Assembly (NCBI GenBank): GCA_032718475.1
Contig: JAUCBJ010005536.1
Location: 1-64,000 of the forward strand
Direction of reading: 5' to 3'
DNA from: Nemertoderma westbladi
Lineage: Eukaryota; Xenacoelomorpha; Nemertodermatida; Nemertodermatidae
DNA length: 64,000 nt
Positions 30,875 through 42,110 of the stretch are shown here, one piece after another. Numbering within the stretch: position 1 is the stretch's first letter; each line of letters opens with the position of its first letter. The notes beneath the pieces were generated by a model. That model searched no databases and was not told the DNA's origin. It saw only the letters and a program-made list of their open reading frames with translations. Position numbers and translations under genes: made by a program.

Positions 30875-32815
30875 TTAAAGGCCTACTAAATGCTTTCCTA
30901 CATGGTATACATTTCCTAAGAACTTGGTTTAGCGCTCTACGGGGCTTATGGAAATAATTGCGAGTTCGAATTTCGCTAAGAACTCGTTCTCTACCAGCAT
31001 GGTAAAGCTTACTGTGAACATCTACAATCATCTTGATTTGTATTTCAAGATTTCTAATTAGTATGGGACTATTTCCGAAGTGGCATGATTAGTGATCTTC
31101 ATCCTGGAATAGTGATGATGGAAACATCGCTTTAAATACACAATGGCTTTGCAAAGCCGATTCCAGGAGCTATAATGAGCCATCACTCTCTGGATGATGG
31201 GAGAGAGTCCCTTTGAGACATCTGGTGTTACAGATTTCCAATCTCTTTCCCTTATTTCAACAACAGATTTATTTGGGGCTGGGGTAATGTCTATGGATTT
31301 TGGTTGATTAGGATCCACAGTGGCGTCACCGGCGGTATATAGCACAGACAGATCAATCGCTGGCTTAAACAGTTTGGATTTACTCGTCAGGGTTTTCCGC
31401 TTTTTTCCGCCTTTTCCGCTCCCTTGGCTTGTCTGATCTCAGCCATGGTGAGATGAGGGGGCCATTCCTCCTCTTCTTTACTTAGAAAGTCGGGGCCACC
31501 TAACCAATCTGGAGTATCTGTCAGTTCTTGAGGAGTTGCTCCTCTGGAGGCGATGTCGGCTGGGTTAATCGTCCCGGGGCAATGTCTCCATTGATCTATA
31601 TTAGTACGACTGAGTATAATAGCTACTCGGTTGGTAACAAAGACGCTGAACTGACAGTCTTCATTAGTGACATATTCCAGAACGAGTAATGCATCAGTCC
31701 AATAAACGGTTTTCTCGAGTGGATATTCGATGGTTCGGCCAATGGCTGTAGTGTATAGTGCTGCCTTTAACTCCGCTCTGGAGACTCGCAGTTTGATGTT
31801 TATTAGGGCCTTGGAGGCGGGTAAATGAAACTTTAAGTCCATCGGGAGTTTCAACCCTCAGGTAGGCTACTATACCTATTCTGATATTGCTGGCGTCTCC
31901 AAAAACATGGAGTTGATAGGAATACGTGGGGAGAACGTGACCAAAATATGAGCGGGAAATCTTAAAGTTCTCGATGGCTGGTAAAGAATCCTCCCACTTC
32001 ATCCACTTCTTTATCAGTTCTCCCTGGAGTGGATCATCCCAAGAGTGGTTTTCAAGCCACATTTGTTGCACCAGACTCCGAGCAACTAGAATTACAGGAG
32101 TAATGAATCCCAATGGGTCGAAATAAGTGCTCAGAATACTCAGGCAAATCCGCTTAGTTCGAACGGAATTTTCGCGTTGTTTCAGTTGGAAGAATAAAAT
32201 GTCTCTCTCCATGTCCCATTTCAGTCCAAGGGTTTTAGTTTCGGGGAGATTGTCCTTAATGAGGTCAAGATCTTTAACGCCTAGATCTTCCACTGGGATC
32301 GATTCCAGGAACTCACGGGAGTTACTAGTGAATTTGGTTAGGCGAAATCCACCTCATTGTAAGCACTCTACCGTTCCCTTGGCAACCTCGATTGCTTCTT
32401 CCACCGATGGGAGGGACATTAGGTTGTCATCCATGTAAATATCTCGTTTGATGTTATCTTTAACCGCTTTAGAGAAGGCGTCTCTATTATCGTTGGCAGT
32501 GGTGCGCACTACCGAACAAGCGTTCGAGGGGCTAGATATGATCCCGAAAGCCTGGATGGTCATCCAGTACTCCACCGGTTCTCGGTTGAGGTTTCCTTCA
32601 GGCCACCACAGAAATCGTAGGCTATCTCGATCCCGAGGTAACACTTTAACTTGCAGAAACATGCCTTCAATGTTGGAGGTGAAGGCAATAGAATATTGCC
32701 AGAGTCGTAATAATATTCCCAATAAAGATTGGAGTAAGTTGGTTTCGTCAGATTTCGTCATCCCAACTTTGGGTTTCTTGACAGACACGTAGGTGTACAA
32801 TTATAAGACCCTTTA
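30875..32815 (-). pseudogene. BEL/Pao LTR retrotransposon pol relic
   Basis: The minus-strand pieces are in pol order. 32800-32354 is RT with IEGMFLQVKV, FLWWPEGN and the catalytic IYMDDNLMS. 32293-31694 is the RT end and connection (TKTLGLKWDMERD, FDPLGFITPV). 31854-31387 is RNase H-like with the hallmark RHCPGTINPADIASRG. 31345-31058 is the pre-integrase linker with SSWNRLCKAIVYLKR. 31031-30875 is the integrase zinc-binding part (HAGRERVLSEIRTRNY, then CIPCRKAF). Several frameshifts and one internal loss near 31860 make it inactive. Gag, protease and LTRs are not seen. The gypsy element interrupts the integrase, whose reading continues at 25947-25859. Confidence 0.9.
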
Positions 32816-33030
32816 GAGTATTTAGCGCATTGCGCAAAATGACTTATTTTGTCCGCAAAAGCTTTTACAGGTATTTAGAACCACTGTCTGGGCTAGAATA
32901 ACTCACCTGATAATTTTTATATGTTCTATAATATAGTTCTATATAATAATGGAAAGATTGTGGAGTATGGGTAATAAAGCTGTAAATATAAAAAAAAATA
33001 CTAATTAGTTCTATCAGTCTATATATAAAA
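32816..33030. other. Short AT-rich gap
   Basis: No gene or clear repeat is seen between the BEL relic and the next retroelement remnant. Confidence 0.5.
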
Positions 33031-34300
33031 ATGGAAAGTTCGTGTAGTACTGGTAATCAAGTGGTAAATGTAAAAAGCCCACTTGCGTTATGTGAAGACA
33101 TATCGTGTGAAAATTGGGTACGGGAGGTTGAGACTTGGCAGGAATCTAGCCAAGGTCCAACATTGTTTCTGAGCTTACAAGGAAAAGCAAGAGAGGTGCT
33201 CAAGATAATTAGCACGTATTTAAAGCAAAATGATGGTGACAAGAAAGCAATCGTGAAACTTAATACTATTTATTTGAAAGATAAAGCTATTCACACTTTT
33301 CATGCATACGACTTTTTTTGTACGTATAAAAGAATGCAGGATTACAGAATTTATCGTTATCTTTGAGATAAATCTACATAAATGTTCCGTATTTGAAATG
33401 TGTTTACCAGATGGTGTTCTTGCATACAAATTCTTGATATGTGCTAATCTGGACGAGTCAAAAACATCACTAGACTTGGCTACTGTGGTTGATTTAACTT
33501 ACAAAAATATGAAAGGTCAAATTTTATGTATTTTTACTGATATTTCATCCAGTATATTACAAATACCTAGTACTAAACAAGCCGAGATAAAGAATAAAGC
33601 CGAACCCATACTGGAAGCGACAATGGAGCAAGATGGCTGGGAGTACAAGGATGAGTACAATGATGGATGGATATCCAGAGGATCATGAATGTTACTATTG
33701 TTATTTTAGCCGAGGAGGATTTCGACCTGGTTGATTTAATCGTAACTGTGGAAATTTTGGAACTGGACGCCAGGGATTTCGGAATTATGGAGGAGGTTAT
33801 AGAAGAAAAGGTTGTGTAGAGGTGGTAATTTCAACCAGATGAATCAATCCCAGTCTTGTTATTCTCGAGGTCAACCAGGGGGAACCAGCGCTATATCGCG
33901 ATTGAATCCACCTGATCAATATGGATGACCAAGGCAGTGCAGAGTTGTCGAAGTATCATTATGAATCGGATTGTCAATATAAACAAGTTAATGATAATTA
34001 ATGTACAGCTATATATGGAAACGAAAGATGTTAATTTAACTCTTTATACAGATGGCGATATTGTTACAGAAGATCAGTTATTATCAGAAACATTAAATTA
34101 TGCTGTTTTTGACACTGGTTGTGTCACTACTGTTGCTGGGAAAGTTTGGTTGGATTGTTACATTGATTCCCTGAGCTGTAATGATCAAAAAGATATTCAC
34201 TGGGTAATGTTTAGTTTTGTTTCAGTGATGGAAATCGACATTTGTCCAGTGAGAAAGCAATATTACCACTACATCTTGGTAATAAACACTTATATTTATC
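33031..34300 (+). pseudogene. LTR-retrotransposon gag-protease remnant
   Basis: The plus strand starts with a gag-like protein (33031-33366; WVREVETWQESS, then FLSLQGKAREVLKII, HTFHAYDFFCTYKRM). After a frameshift near 33360 it continues (LPDGVLAYKFLICANLDESK, about 33405-33680) to a Gly/Arg/Tyr-rich tail around 33700-33900. Then 34021-34200 reads like a retropepsin with an active-site-like FDTGCVTTVAG and WLDCYIDSL. This order (gag, basic tail, aspartic protease with DTGC) is seen in retroelements of cnidarians and molluscs, but I cannot name the family. RT and integrase are absent. At least two frameshifts show that it is dead. Confidence 0.6.
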
Positions 34301-36410
34301 TGTTAATGTTGTTGATCGTGATATTCTGGTTATTGTTATCACGAGCATCTATGAAAAAAGAAAATGGTAAGATAGATTTTAACAATGATTTGCATGAACC
34401 CCACGCCCTATCTCCCCCCACTTCAACTATCAACGGTTCGCTATCCATCCTATCTTGACACCTCTTGTTGCCTGTAGCAACATTTCCTCGTTTATCCCTC
34501 TTGTCCCCCTCACGTCGTTCACTCCCGGCATAATATCTATGTTCATGAGATCTCGTTTCGACCTCTCGGATGAACCCTAATGTTCTCCTTCCATCTTCCG
34601 AATGGGTTCGATGTTCCTTCAAGGGCGTGAGTGCCTCATCCCCAACCTGGTTGTACGGCCTCGTAGATATTCGCTGATCCTCTGTCATTGGGAGTCTCGG
34701 TTCACTAACTCACTGATCCCCCACCAACATCTGTGGGGCATTTATTGCCCCCCCCCCCCCCCCCCCCCCTCTTGTTGCTAACTAGTTGTGGTGGGATGGC
34801 TGTAGCCCCCACCCGTCGCGTCACTTCTAATTGCGTTATCTCTTTCCCCACACTCTCCTCTATTCAACACGTTTCTTCTATCATCATTAAGTTTATTCGC
34901 CTGCATCCCTGCCTGCGTTTCCCTGCGGCCTTTATTATTTTTATTATTTCTTTATTATTTTTTTGTGTGTCATTATTTATTAAATTATTTGAAATATTTT
35001 GTTCGCCGCTACCTTCTATATTATTTAAATTATTTATTACACCAGTATTCATATTATTCGTATTATTTATTAAAACGTTATTTCCTGTAAGAAAAGTACC
35101 TTCATTAGTATTAGGGTTATCAAGTATGATATTATTAATATTATCATTAAACGTAATGTCATTACCCCCCTCCCGTCCAGATACACCAGTCCTGTGTTTG
35201 ACATCCGGTCCCAGTAAGCGGGGTATTAACAAAAGTTTCCATAATACCTGGTTCTTCATAAATACTGCCCGAACCAGCTTCCCTCTCCGATAAACCCAAT
35301 TTTCCCAGTTCTAATCAGCATTTCTCTTTCGCCTGATATTGCATCAACCCTCACAACAGGGTGTGCATTTTCTCTTACCAAGTATCTCTCTCTCCCTATC
35401 CTCCCTGATACTCTGATCCACCAACCCGTTTTCCCTCTCTCTCGCTCTTTACGCTCGTTCACTTTCAACCCTTTCTGCTTCCCTTACAGCCTGCTCTTCT
35501 TCTCTCACCACCCTTGCTCTACACTCTTTCGCCACTTTCTCTGCCCCTCTTTATACTCTCTCGCTAACTCCCTTCCCCTTTCTAACAACGCAGTCCCCTC
35601 CTATAACTGCCTCTCTAACTCTCTTTGGTCTAATGCGACCATGTCCAACTGACACGCCACATCAATCTCTAACACCCTTCTTGCTTTCGCGGAGGATGTT
35701 GCAGACTTTTCGGTTGCGACAGACCCCTGTCGCCTACTGCCTCTACTAATTTTACCGTATTTACTTGTGGCCATTTCAGTTCTACTGATGGACAACACTG
35801 AATCCTCCGGGTTTACCTCGCGCTCAGTGTCATTCGAACCCGCCCATCCCACTAGCTTAATCCCCCGTGTAACGATCAGATAGAGCCCTATGAACACTCT
35901 ATCGTATGCCACTATCCCCGATCACCACAATTCAAACAGTTCTGTGGCTACCTCTCTCGCCCTCTTGTCCGCTAACTCACCCTGCCCAAATTGGGCTAAA
36001 TAATGTAAACATTTATCCGACTTACCATAAGTCTGTGATCCAACTTATCCTAGTCTACCTTTCCATCTCTCTTGGAATCCTTGAGGATCCGCCAGGTGGT
36101 GCTGTATCCCCTTCGCAGACGACCGCTTGTGGTTATGTCTTCCTCCTGAATCTATTCCCCTCCTCTCCTCTAGCCACTGGTTGGCTGATGGCTCCTGTAT
36201 GTTCGTCGCCGCTCCTGTGTGTCAACTCGCGTCCTCCTTCCTCCTGTACCAACCCGCATTCCTCCTCTTGAAACGATCCGTCGTCCTCCAGTGGATCCGG
36301 TGTGCGGGCTGGGACCGCTGCGTCATTGCCTCCTGGATTGTTGCATCTCTCTCGCTGGGAGTACGCTGTGGACTTCCACCCCCATCCGAACTCTGGGGCA
36401 TCTCGTCTCT
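34296..36410 (-). pseudogene. Possible degraded gag-like coding region (low confidence)
   Basis: Minus-strand fragments with polar, helical, Arg/Glu-rich composition lie in series. An ATG-led piece at about 36400 reads MPQSSDGGGSPQRTPSERD. 35912-35601 ends VACQLDMVALDQRELERQL and seems to continue after shifts as a coiled coil. An Asn-rich low-complexity stretch follows (35259-34864), then a basic segment (34688-34296). The style recalls the ORF at 1-1982, but no alignment can be claimed. The C22 tract lies inside it. It may be non-coding with chance ORFs. Confidence 0.25.
34748..34769. repeat. (C)22 homopolymer tract
   Basis: Twenty-two consecutive C on the plus strand, one of four G/C tracts of 19 or more in this window. 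Confidence 0.95.
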
Positions 36411-36690
36411 CTCACATCATTTTCACTGTTGATGTGTCGTTGTGGGTTTTAACTCGTCACTTGATGTTCTGAGTTTTCCACTGTGGGATCTGAGTTGGCG
36501 CTTTAGATCCCGACCAGGGTAAATCTCTGACCATAGTTGTAGATCCTGTGATGCTGCACTTATAATAACTGAAGGCTGATGTTGCCGGATTGAAAAAAAG
36601 AGAGTCTGATGTTGTTATTACTTGATGTTATTGGATCTCTGATAGTTTTTGATATAAGTAGATAATACAGCACAATAATTGAGTAGTGTC

Positions 36691-39051
36691 TACATCATTG
36701 TCTAGAATAGGGTGTTTCCCTTCACTTCTATGGGGCTTTCTATTATTCCTACCTGCCCCAAATATGTTGTGTAATGATTTCCAACCTGTCCAATATAGGG
36801 GCATCCAATCAAATCATAATATGAGCCAACTCCTCGTCATCGGACCAATACCAACATTCCTAAAGTTAAGCATCTCCCATATTGGCTATATAATGTAAAG
36901 ATTTATGGAAAATTCCACTGATATATAATCCAAGTGTCAACTACGAATCCGGGGCTAATTATAACAACCTATACTGGACAGAGCAATGTATTTGGGACAA
37001 GAGCAGGTTGAGGTATATGTACATTGGAAATTTCCATTCTAAATAAGGGCATTTGGAATACATGTTCCCTAGTTATGGTTAAAGATATACTGCGGGGTGC
37101 CTTGCAAATGGCCTGTTGACTGTGATGCATTATAGGCTACAGTCTCATCATAGTTACATTATTTCATTTCATGTTGTGCAATTTATTCATGTTGTGCAAT
37201 TTATTCATGTTGTGCAATTTATTCATGTGGTGCAATTTATTGATTTATAATAAATCTATATACATTCGTATAATAATAATTAAATGACAATCAAATTAGT
37301 GATATCGCACCCTCCTCCCCCAGACTCAACTTCATCCCAAATAGTCCTTAATAAGTCTTAAATTTGCCTCAGATAGGTTGTTAGAGTCCCATATAGGGTG
37401 TTTGTGTCCCATATAGGTTGGTTGTTTCCAAAATAGCCTGTGGCTTTAAAAAAATTATTTCAAATAGTTTATAACTGTAAAGGAATACTGAAAATAATAT
37501 CGACTTCATAACCATATCTTTAATTCCAATTTGTCCCAAATAGGTTGTTTATGTCCAATATAGGGTGTTTGTGTCCCATATAGGGTGTTTTTGTCCTGAA
37601 TAGGATGTAAATTTCTTATAATGATTTCAAATAGTTTCTAAATGTAATGGAATGCTCAAAATAATATAGAATTCACTACCATAGCATTAATTTAAATTTG
37701 TCCCAAATAGGTTGTTTTTGTTCTATATAGGGTGTTTGTGTCCCATATAGGTTGTGAATTGCTTATAATGATTTCAATTAGTTTCTAAATGTAATGGAAT
37801 ACTCATAAGAATATAAAATTCATTATCATAGCTTTAATTTAAATTTTTCCCAAATAGGTTGTTTATGTCCCATATAGGGTGTTTTGTGTCCCATATAGGG
37901 TGTTTGTGTCCAAATAGCGTTTGATTTTCTTAAAATGATTCTACATAGTTTATAAATATAATGAAATACTCAAAAGAAAATATAATTCATTATCATAGCT
38001 TTAATTTAAATTTGTCCCAAATAGGTTGTTTGTGTCCCGTATAGGGTGTTTCTATCATGAATAGGGTGTAAATTTCTAATAATGATTTTAAATAGTTTCT
38101 AAATGTAATGGAATACTCAAAAGAATATAGAATTCACTATCAGAGTTTAGATTTAATAATTTAGAAACTTTTTAAAATCATTATAAGAAATTTACACCCT
38201 ATTCAGGACACAAACACCCTATATGGGTCATAAACAACCTATTTGGGACAAATTTAAATTAAAGCTATGGTAGTGGATTTTATATTCTTTTGAGTATTCC
38301 ATTACATTTAGAAACTATTTAAAATAATTATAAGAAATTTACACCCTATTCAGGACAGGAACACCCTATACGGGACACAAACAACCTATTTGGGACAAAT
38401 TTAAATTAATTAAAGCTATGATAGTGAATTCTATTTTCTTTTGAGTATTCCATTACATTTCGAAACTATCATTCATATATATATATAGATCAATATCACT
38501 AATTTGATTGTCGTTTAATTATTATTATACGAATGTATTTAGATTTATTATAAGTGAATAAATTGCACCACATGAATAAATTGCACAATGAATAAATTGC
38601 ACAACATGAATAAATTGCACAATATGAATAAAATTGCACAACATGAAATGAAATAACGTGACTATAATTAGGGAACATGTATTCCAAATGCCCTTATTTA
38701 GAATGGGAATTTCCACTGTACATATACCTCAACCAGCTCTTATCCCAAATACGTTGCTCTGTCCAGTATAGGTTGTGGTTGTTATAATGAGCCCCGGATT
38801 CGTAGTTGACACTTTGATTATATATCAGTGGAATTTTCCATTATCCTTTACATTATATAGCCAATAAGGGAGATGCCTAACTTTAGGAATGTTGGTATTG
38901 GTCCGATGAGAAGTTCGCTCATATGATGATTTGATTGGATGCCCCTATACTGGACAGGTTGGAAACATTACACAACGTATTTTGGACAGGTAGGAATAAT
39001 ATAAAGCCCTATAGAAGTGAAGGGAAACACCCTATTCTGGACAATGATGTA
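36691..39051. mobile_element. Non-autonomous DNA transposon with about 600-bp inverted repeats and internal motif array
   Basis: The left arm 36691-37305 and right arm 38480-39051 are inverted copies, about 90% identical by eye. Ends read TACATCATTGTC and GACAATGATGTA, compatible with a TA target duplication (outer TA included). The interior has four direct modules of about 160 bp (37536-38160) and two in reverse (38160-38470). All are built from motifs like GTCCCAAATAGGTTGTTT and GTCCCATATAGGGTGTTT, also present near the ends. A (TGTTGTGCAATTTATTCA)n run lies at the inner edge of each arm. No ORF encodes a transposase. It resembles foldback or Tc1/mariner-related non-autonomous elements, but the superfamily is not certain. 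Confidence 0.85.
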
Positions 39052-39249
39052 ATTAAAATAATTGGTATAACAGTATAATATAACGGGTGATGGTGGAAAA
39101 CTACACCAACAAGATAGCCAACTGAAGCACAAGTAGTAGTCACATGATGACAATATATATGTGGAAAATTAGGAGGAATATTATACAGCCCCACGCGACA
39201 ATACGAATCTGCCAAGATCTATACGGACCATGCTATGTGCTTGATTCAT

Positions 39250-40276
39250 CTGCACTGATCATACATTGTAAATCTGCTACGATCATAGAATGATCATACA
39301 AGATCTTTTAAGAATTTACATATACAAAATATTGAAAAAATATTTATTTATTGAATGTATGGTTGCAATTTGTTAAATATCAAAACCATTGTTACATTAA
39401 ACATTATAATTATTGTCTTGGAAAGTAACATCATGGCTATTATATCTGCTACGATCAGACTATGATCTGGATAAGATCAGGCCAGATAATGAGGCTCCCA
39501 AATTTTAAAACACCAGAGGCAGAGGCCATTGATAATTATTTTTTTGCCGTATTTGAGTACTCTCTTTCACAGCGTTTTACATAAGATTTCATATCATACG
39601 AAGATCTTTTCAGATCTTATCATGATCATATAATGATAATATCAAGTTAAAAATTATCAATCAATAATTAATTATAAATTATCAATTAATAGGTATAGAA
39701 AAAAATAAATGTATAAATCTACATCAATATGAATTATCTAATATGGTGGCCAAGTAGAGTAATTATATTAATTTATATTAATCTAATATAAATTTATTGA
39801 TATTAATGCAAAGTTAAATTGGCTTATCTTAAAACCAAATTGAAATTTGTTCTGCTTAAATATAATACCATTACCACACAATAGATATACAGATAGGAAA
39901 AATAGGAAATGTTAGGCAGTTAGGTGTGTAGGTGTTAGTTGTACAGTAGGATATGTAGGTAAGATGTGTTAAGTTAGTTCTACATCCCCCACTGCCATAT
40001 CCCCATAGTAACAATCCACAGTGCAAACAGAAGAATGCTTCAAATTTTGCTTAATTATTGATTGAGAACTATTAAGATCTTTGCAGAACTTTGTTATATA
40101 TCATTAATTCTGCAAAGATCTGCACTGATCTTACTAAAACTCAAAAGATCAGCCGTGGTCTTACCAATCCTGCAAAGATCTGCACTGATCGTTACCAACC
40201 CTGCTAAGATCATAGAGCAAAGGTGCCTAGATCTTACCAAGACATATAAAGATGTTATGCTAAGATCAGTGCAGAT
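39250..40276. mobile_element. MITE-like element with ATCTGCACTGATC ends
   Basis: ATCTGCACTGATC at 39250-39262 and its reverse complement GATCAGTGCAGAT at 40264-40276 bound about 1 kb of AT-rich DNA without a gene. Related motifs (ATCTGCTACGATC, GATCTGCACTGATC, AAGATCAG) recur inside, concentrated toward both ends. The 124-codon ORF at 40062-40436 merely translates this motif array. No target-site duplication was recognised, so the true ends may differ by some bases. Confidence 0.65.
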
Positions 40277-40581
40277 TGGTGATGTTGCTAGTCTAGGGCA
40301 ACACTGCCAACCAATCGATAGTCTATCTTACCACCAGCTGTGGTCCTCTCATTGGTCGGCTTACTGGCTTATTCCACTCATATTAATCCCGCCCTTTGCC
40401 CTGTGTTATCCCCTTTCCCCTGAGATGGGTAGTTAAACCATCTCCTGGCTAACATTGCTTTCCTACATTCTCTGGTATGCAATATTGCTTACATACCTGT
40501 CTGATTCGTAAATCAGCCCACCTCCCCATTCTCCCGGTAGGTGGCGTGTAGCAGAATGGATCAGCTTACACAGGGTTAGGG

Positions 40582-41497
40582 TTCTACGCATGTCCTTAGA
40601 TCATCATAATGATGATGGGGTGATGATAACTCCACCTACTGGCTCCAGAAGTCCAGGAAATCCTGCCAAGTACCTAACTGATCTAGACTTTGCTGATGAC
40701 TTAGGAGTACTCTCAGAATCACTAGAGGGAGCCCAACGGCTCCTCAGCTCATTAGAACATGCTGCTTCTAGTGTTGGTATTTTTATTAACTCAAGAAAGA
40801 CCAAAATTTTGACAGTTAACTTTGAAAGTCCTCAGCAAGTCTCTGATCGGATGAGCATAAGCTCAAAAGATGGTATGCTTGAGCATGTGGATGACTTCTG
40901 TTACCTGGGATCATGGATCCGGAAGTCAGGTGAGGACCTTCGAATACGTAAGGGAAAGGCATGGGCAGCCTTTAATAGGCTTTCCAGGATTTGGAAGTAT
41001 TATATTATTTGTATTATTAATATTTTATTAATTTTATTATATTATATTATATATATTTATTAATTATTTATTATTATTTAATTATTGTATAATATTATTA
41101 TTGAAATATTATTTAGAGCAGCAGTAGTTCCAGTACTCCTCTATGGGAGTCCATGCTGGGCTCTAACTGCTGAGGACACCAAATCTCTGGATGGCACATT
41201 CACAAGAATGCTACGCCGGGTTCATTGTGTCAAGTACAATGCACACATCTCCAACCAGACACTATATAACATTGGAGGTGTCTCATTGGTTCCCCCAAGC
41301 TTGACACTAGAACAAAATCGCCTCCGCTTTGCAGGACATTGCTTTCGCCGTGAGGACCAGCCAGTGCATAATCTTGTACTTAGCAGCCTCATGGAGCGAA
41401 TAAGCATGGTGTACAGCCCATGACTTTCTTGAGACACATCTTAAAGGACACTGGCCTTGATGCTGCAATGCAGCATGCCGATCCTAGTAGTAGTAGT
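40582..41497 (+). pseudogene. LINE family 1 RT fragment with AT-rich replacement
   Basis: Plus-strand copy of the RT C-terminal half of the element at 4124-5848. It starts at the MSLDHHNDDGVMITPP block, includes LDFADDLG, and ends in CCGATCCTAGTAGTAGTAG, the family's TAG-repeat 3' tail. At 40998-41108 about 33 bp of RT (the INRKLKVR region) is replaced by about 110 bp of almost pure A/T rich in ATT triplets. Later frames are shortened. It is 5'-truncated and inactive. Confidence 0.9.
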
Positions 41498-42110
41498 ACA
41501 GTAGTAGGGTTGTACTGACTGTTTGTATGTATTGCTGTATTGGATTTAATTAAACCATATAAAAACCATGAAAAACCTAAAAAAAAACATAAAAAACAAA
41601 ACAATAAAACCAAAATTTTTTTTCAAAAAACCATGGTTTTTGCCATCCCTGCCACTGCCACTGTCAGACTGTAGTTAGGTTGGTAGTACTTAGGTAGGCC
41701 TACTGTAGTACGTCAGTACGTCATGCGTGTAGTACCGGACAGCCGGAGGTCAGAGGTTACCGTAGTACAGTACTGCAGTAGCAGTCAGGCAGTAGTACGG
41801 TAACCATACTACAATACAGCAATAGACAGATCGAATAAAGAAAGGCGAGCGAAACGAGCCGAAATTTTTAGACAGGTACAAGCCAGCAAGCTACAAGAAC
41901 AGAAGAAAAGGCAGCAAGGTAATGCATTAATCTGGTAATGCAATTTTTAAGGCACTTCCAGACTTCCGTACGGTAATTGTTAAAAACCCAATAAATCGGC
42001 GCCGTGATTATTTTTGGGAGCGCCAAGCCGCCGCGTTTTGCGATTTTCGAGCGCGCCACACTGGCGCGATGATATTGTAAAGCGCGCCGGATTAATCCGA
42101 CGCAAAGTGT
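41498..42110. other. Non-coding, with GC-rich hairpin near 42050
   Basis: No gene seen. A poly-A-rich run (41575-41640) and a potential hairpin GCGCGCCACACTGGCGCG at about 42052-42069 are the only notable features. Confidence 0.5.

Larger units (their letters stand above)
25943..30879 (+). mobile_element. Intact-looking Ty3/gypsy LTR retrotransposon with TTAAA target duplication
   Basis: The element is 25948-30874 (4927 bp), with 5-bp target-site duplications TTAAA at 25943-25947 and 30875-30879. LTRs of 111 bp are identical to each other. A primer binding site follows the 5' LTR directly, and a purine-rich tract precedes the 3' LTR. One uninterrupted gag-pol ORF fills the interior. Identical LTRs and an open frame indicate very recent insertion. 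The target was the integrase gene of an older BEL/Pao element on the opposite strand. Confidence 0.95.
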
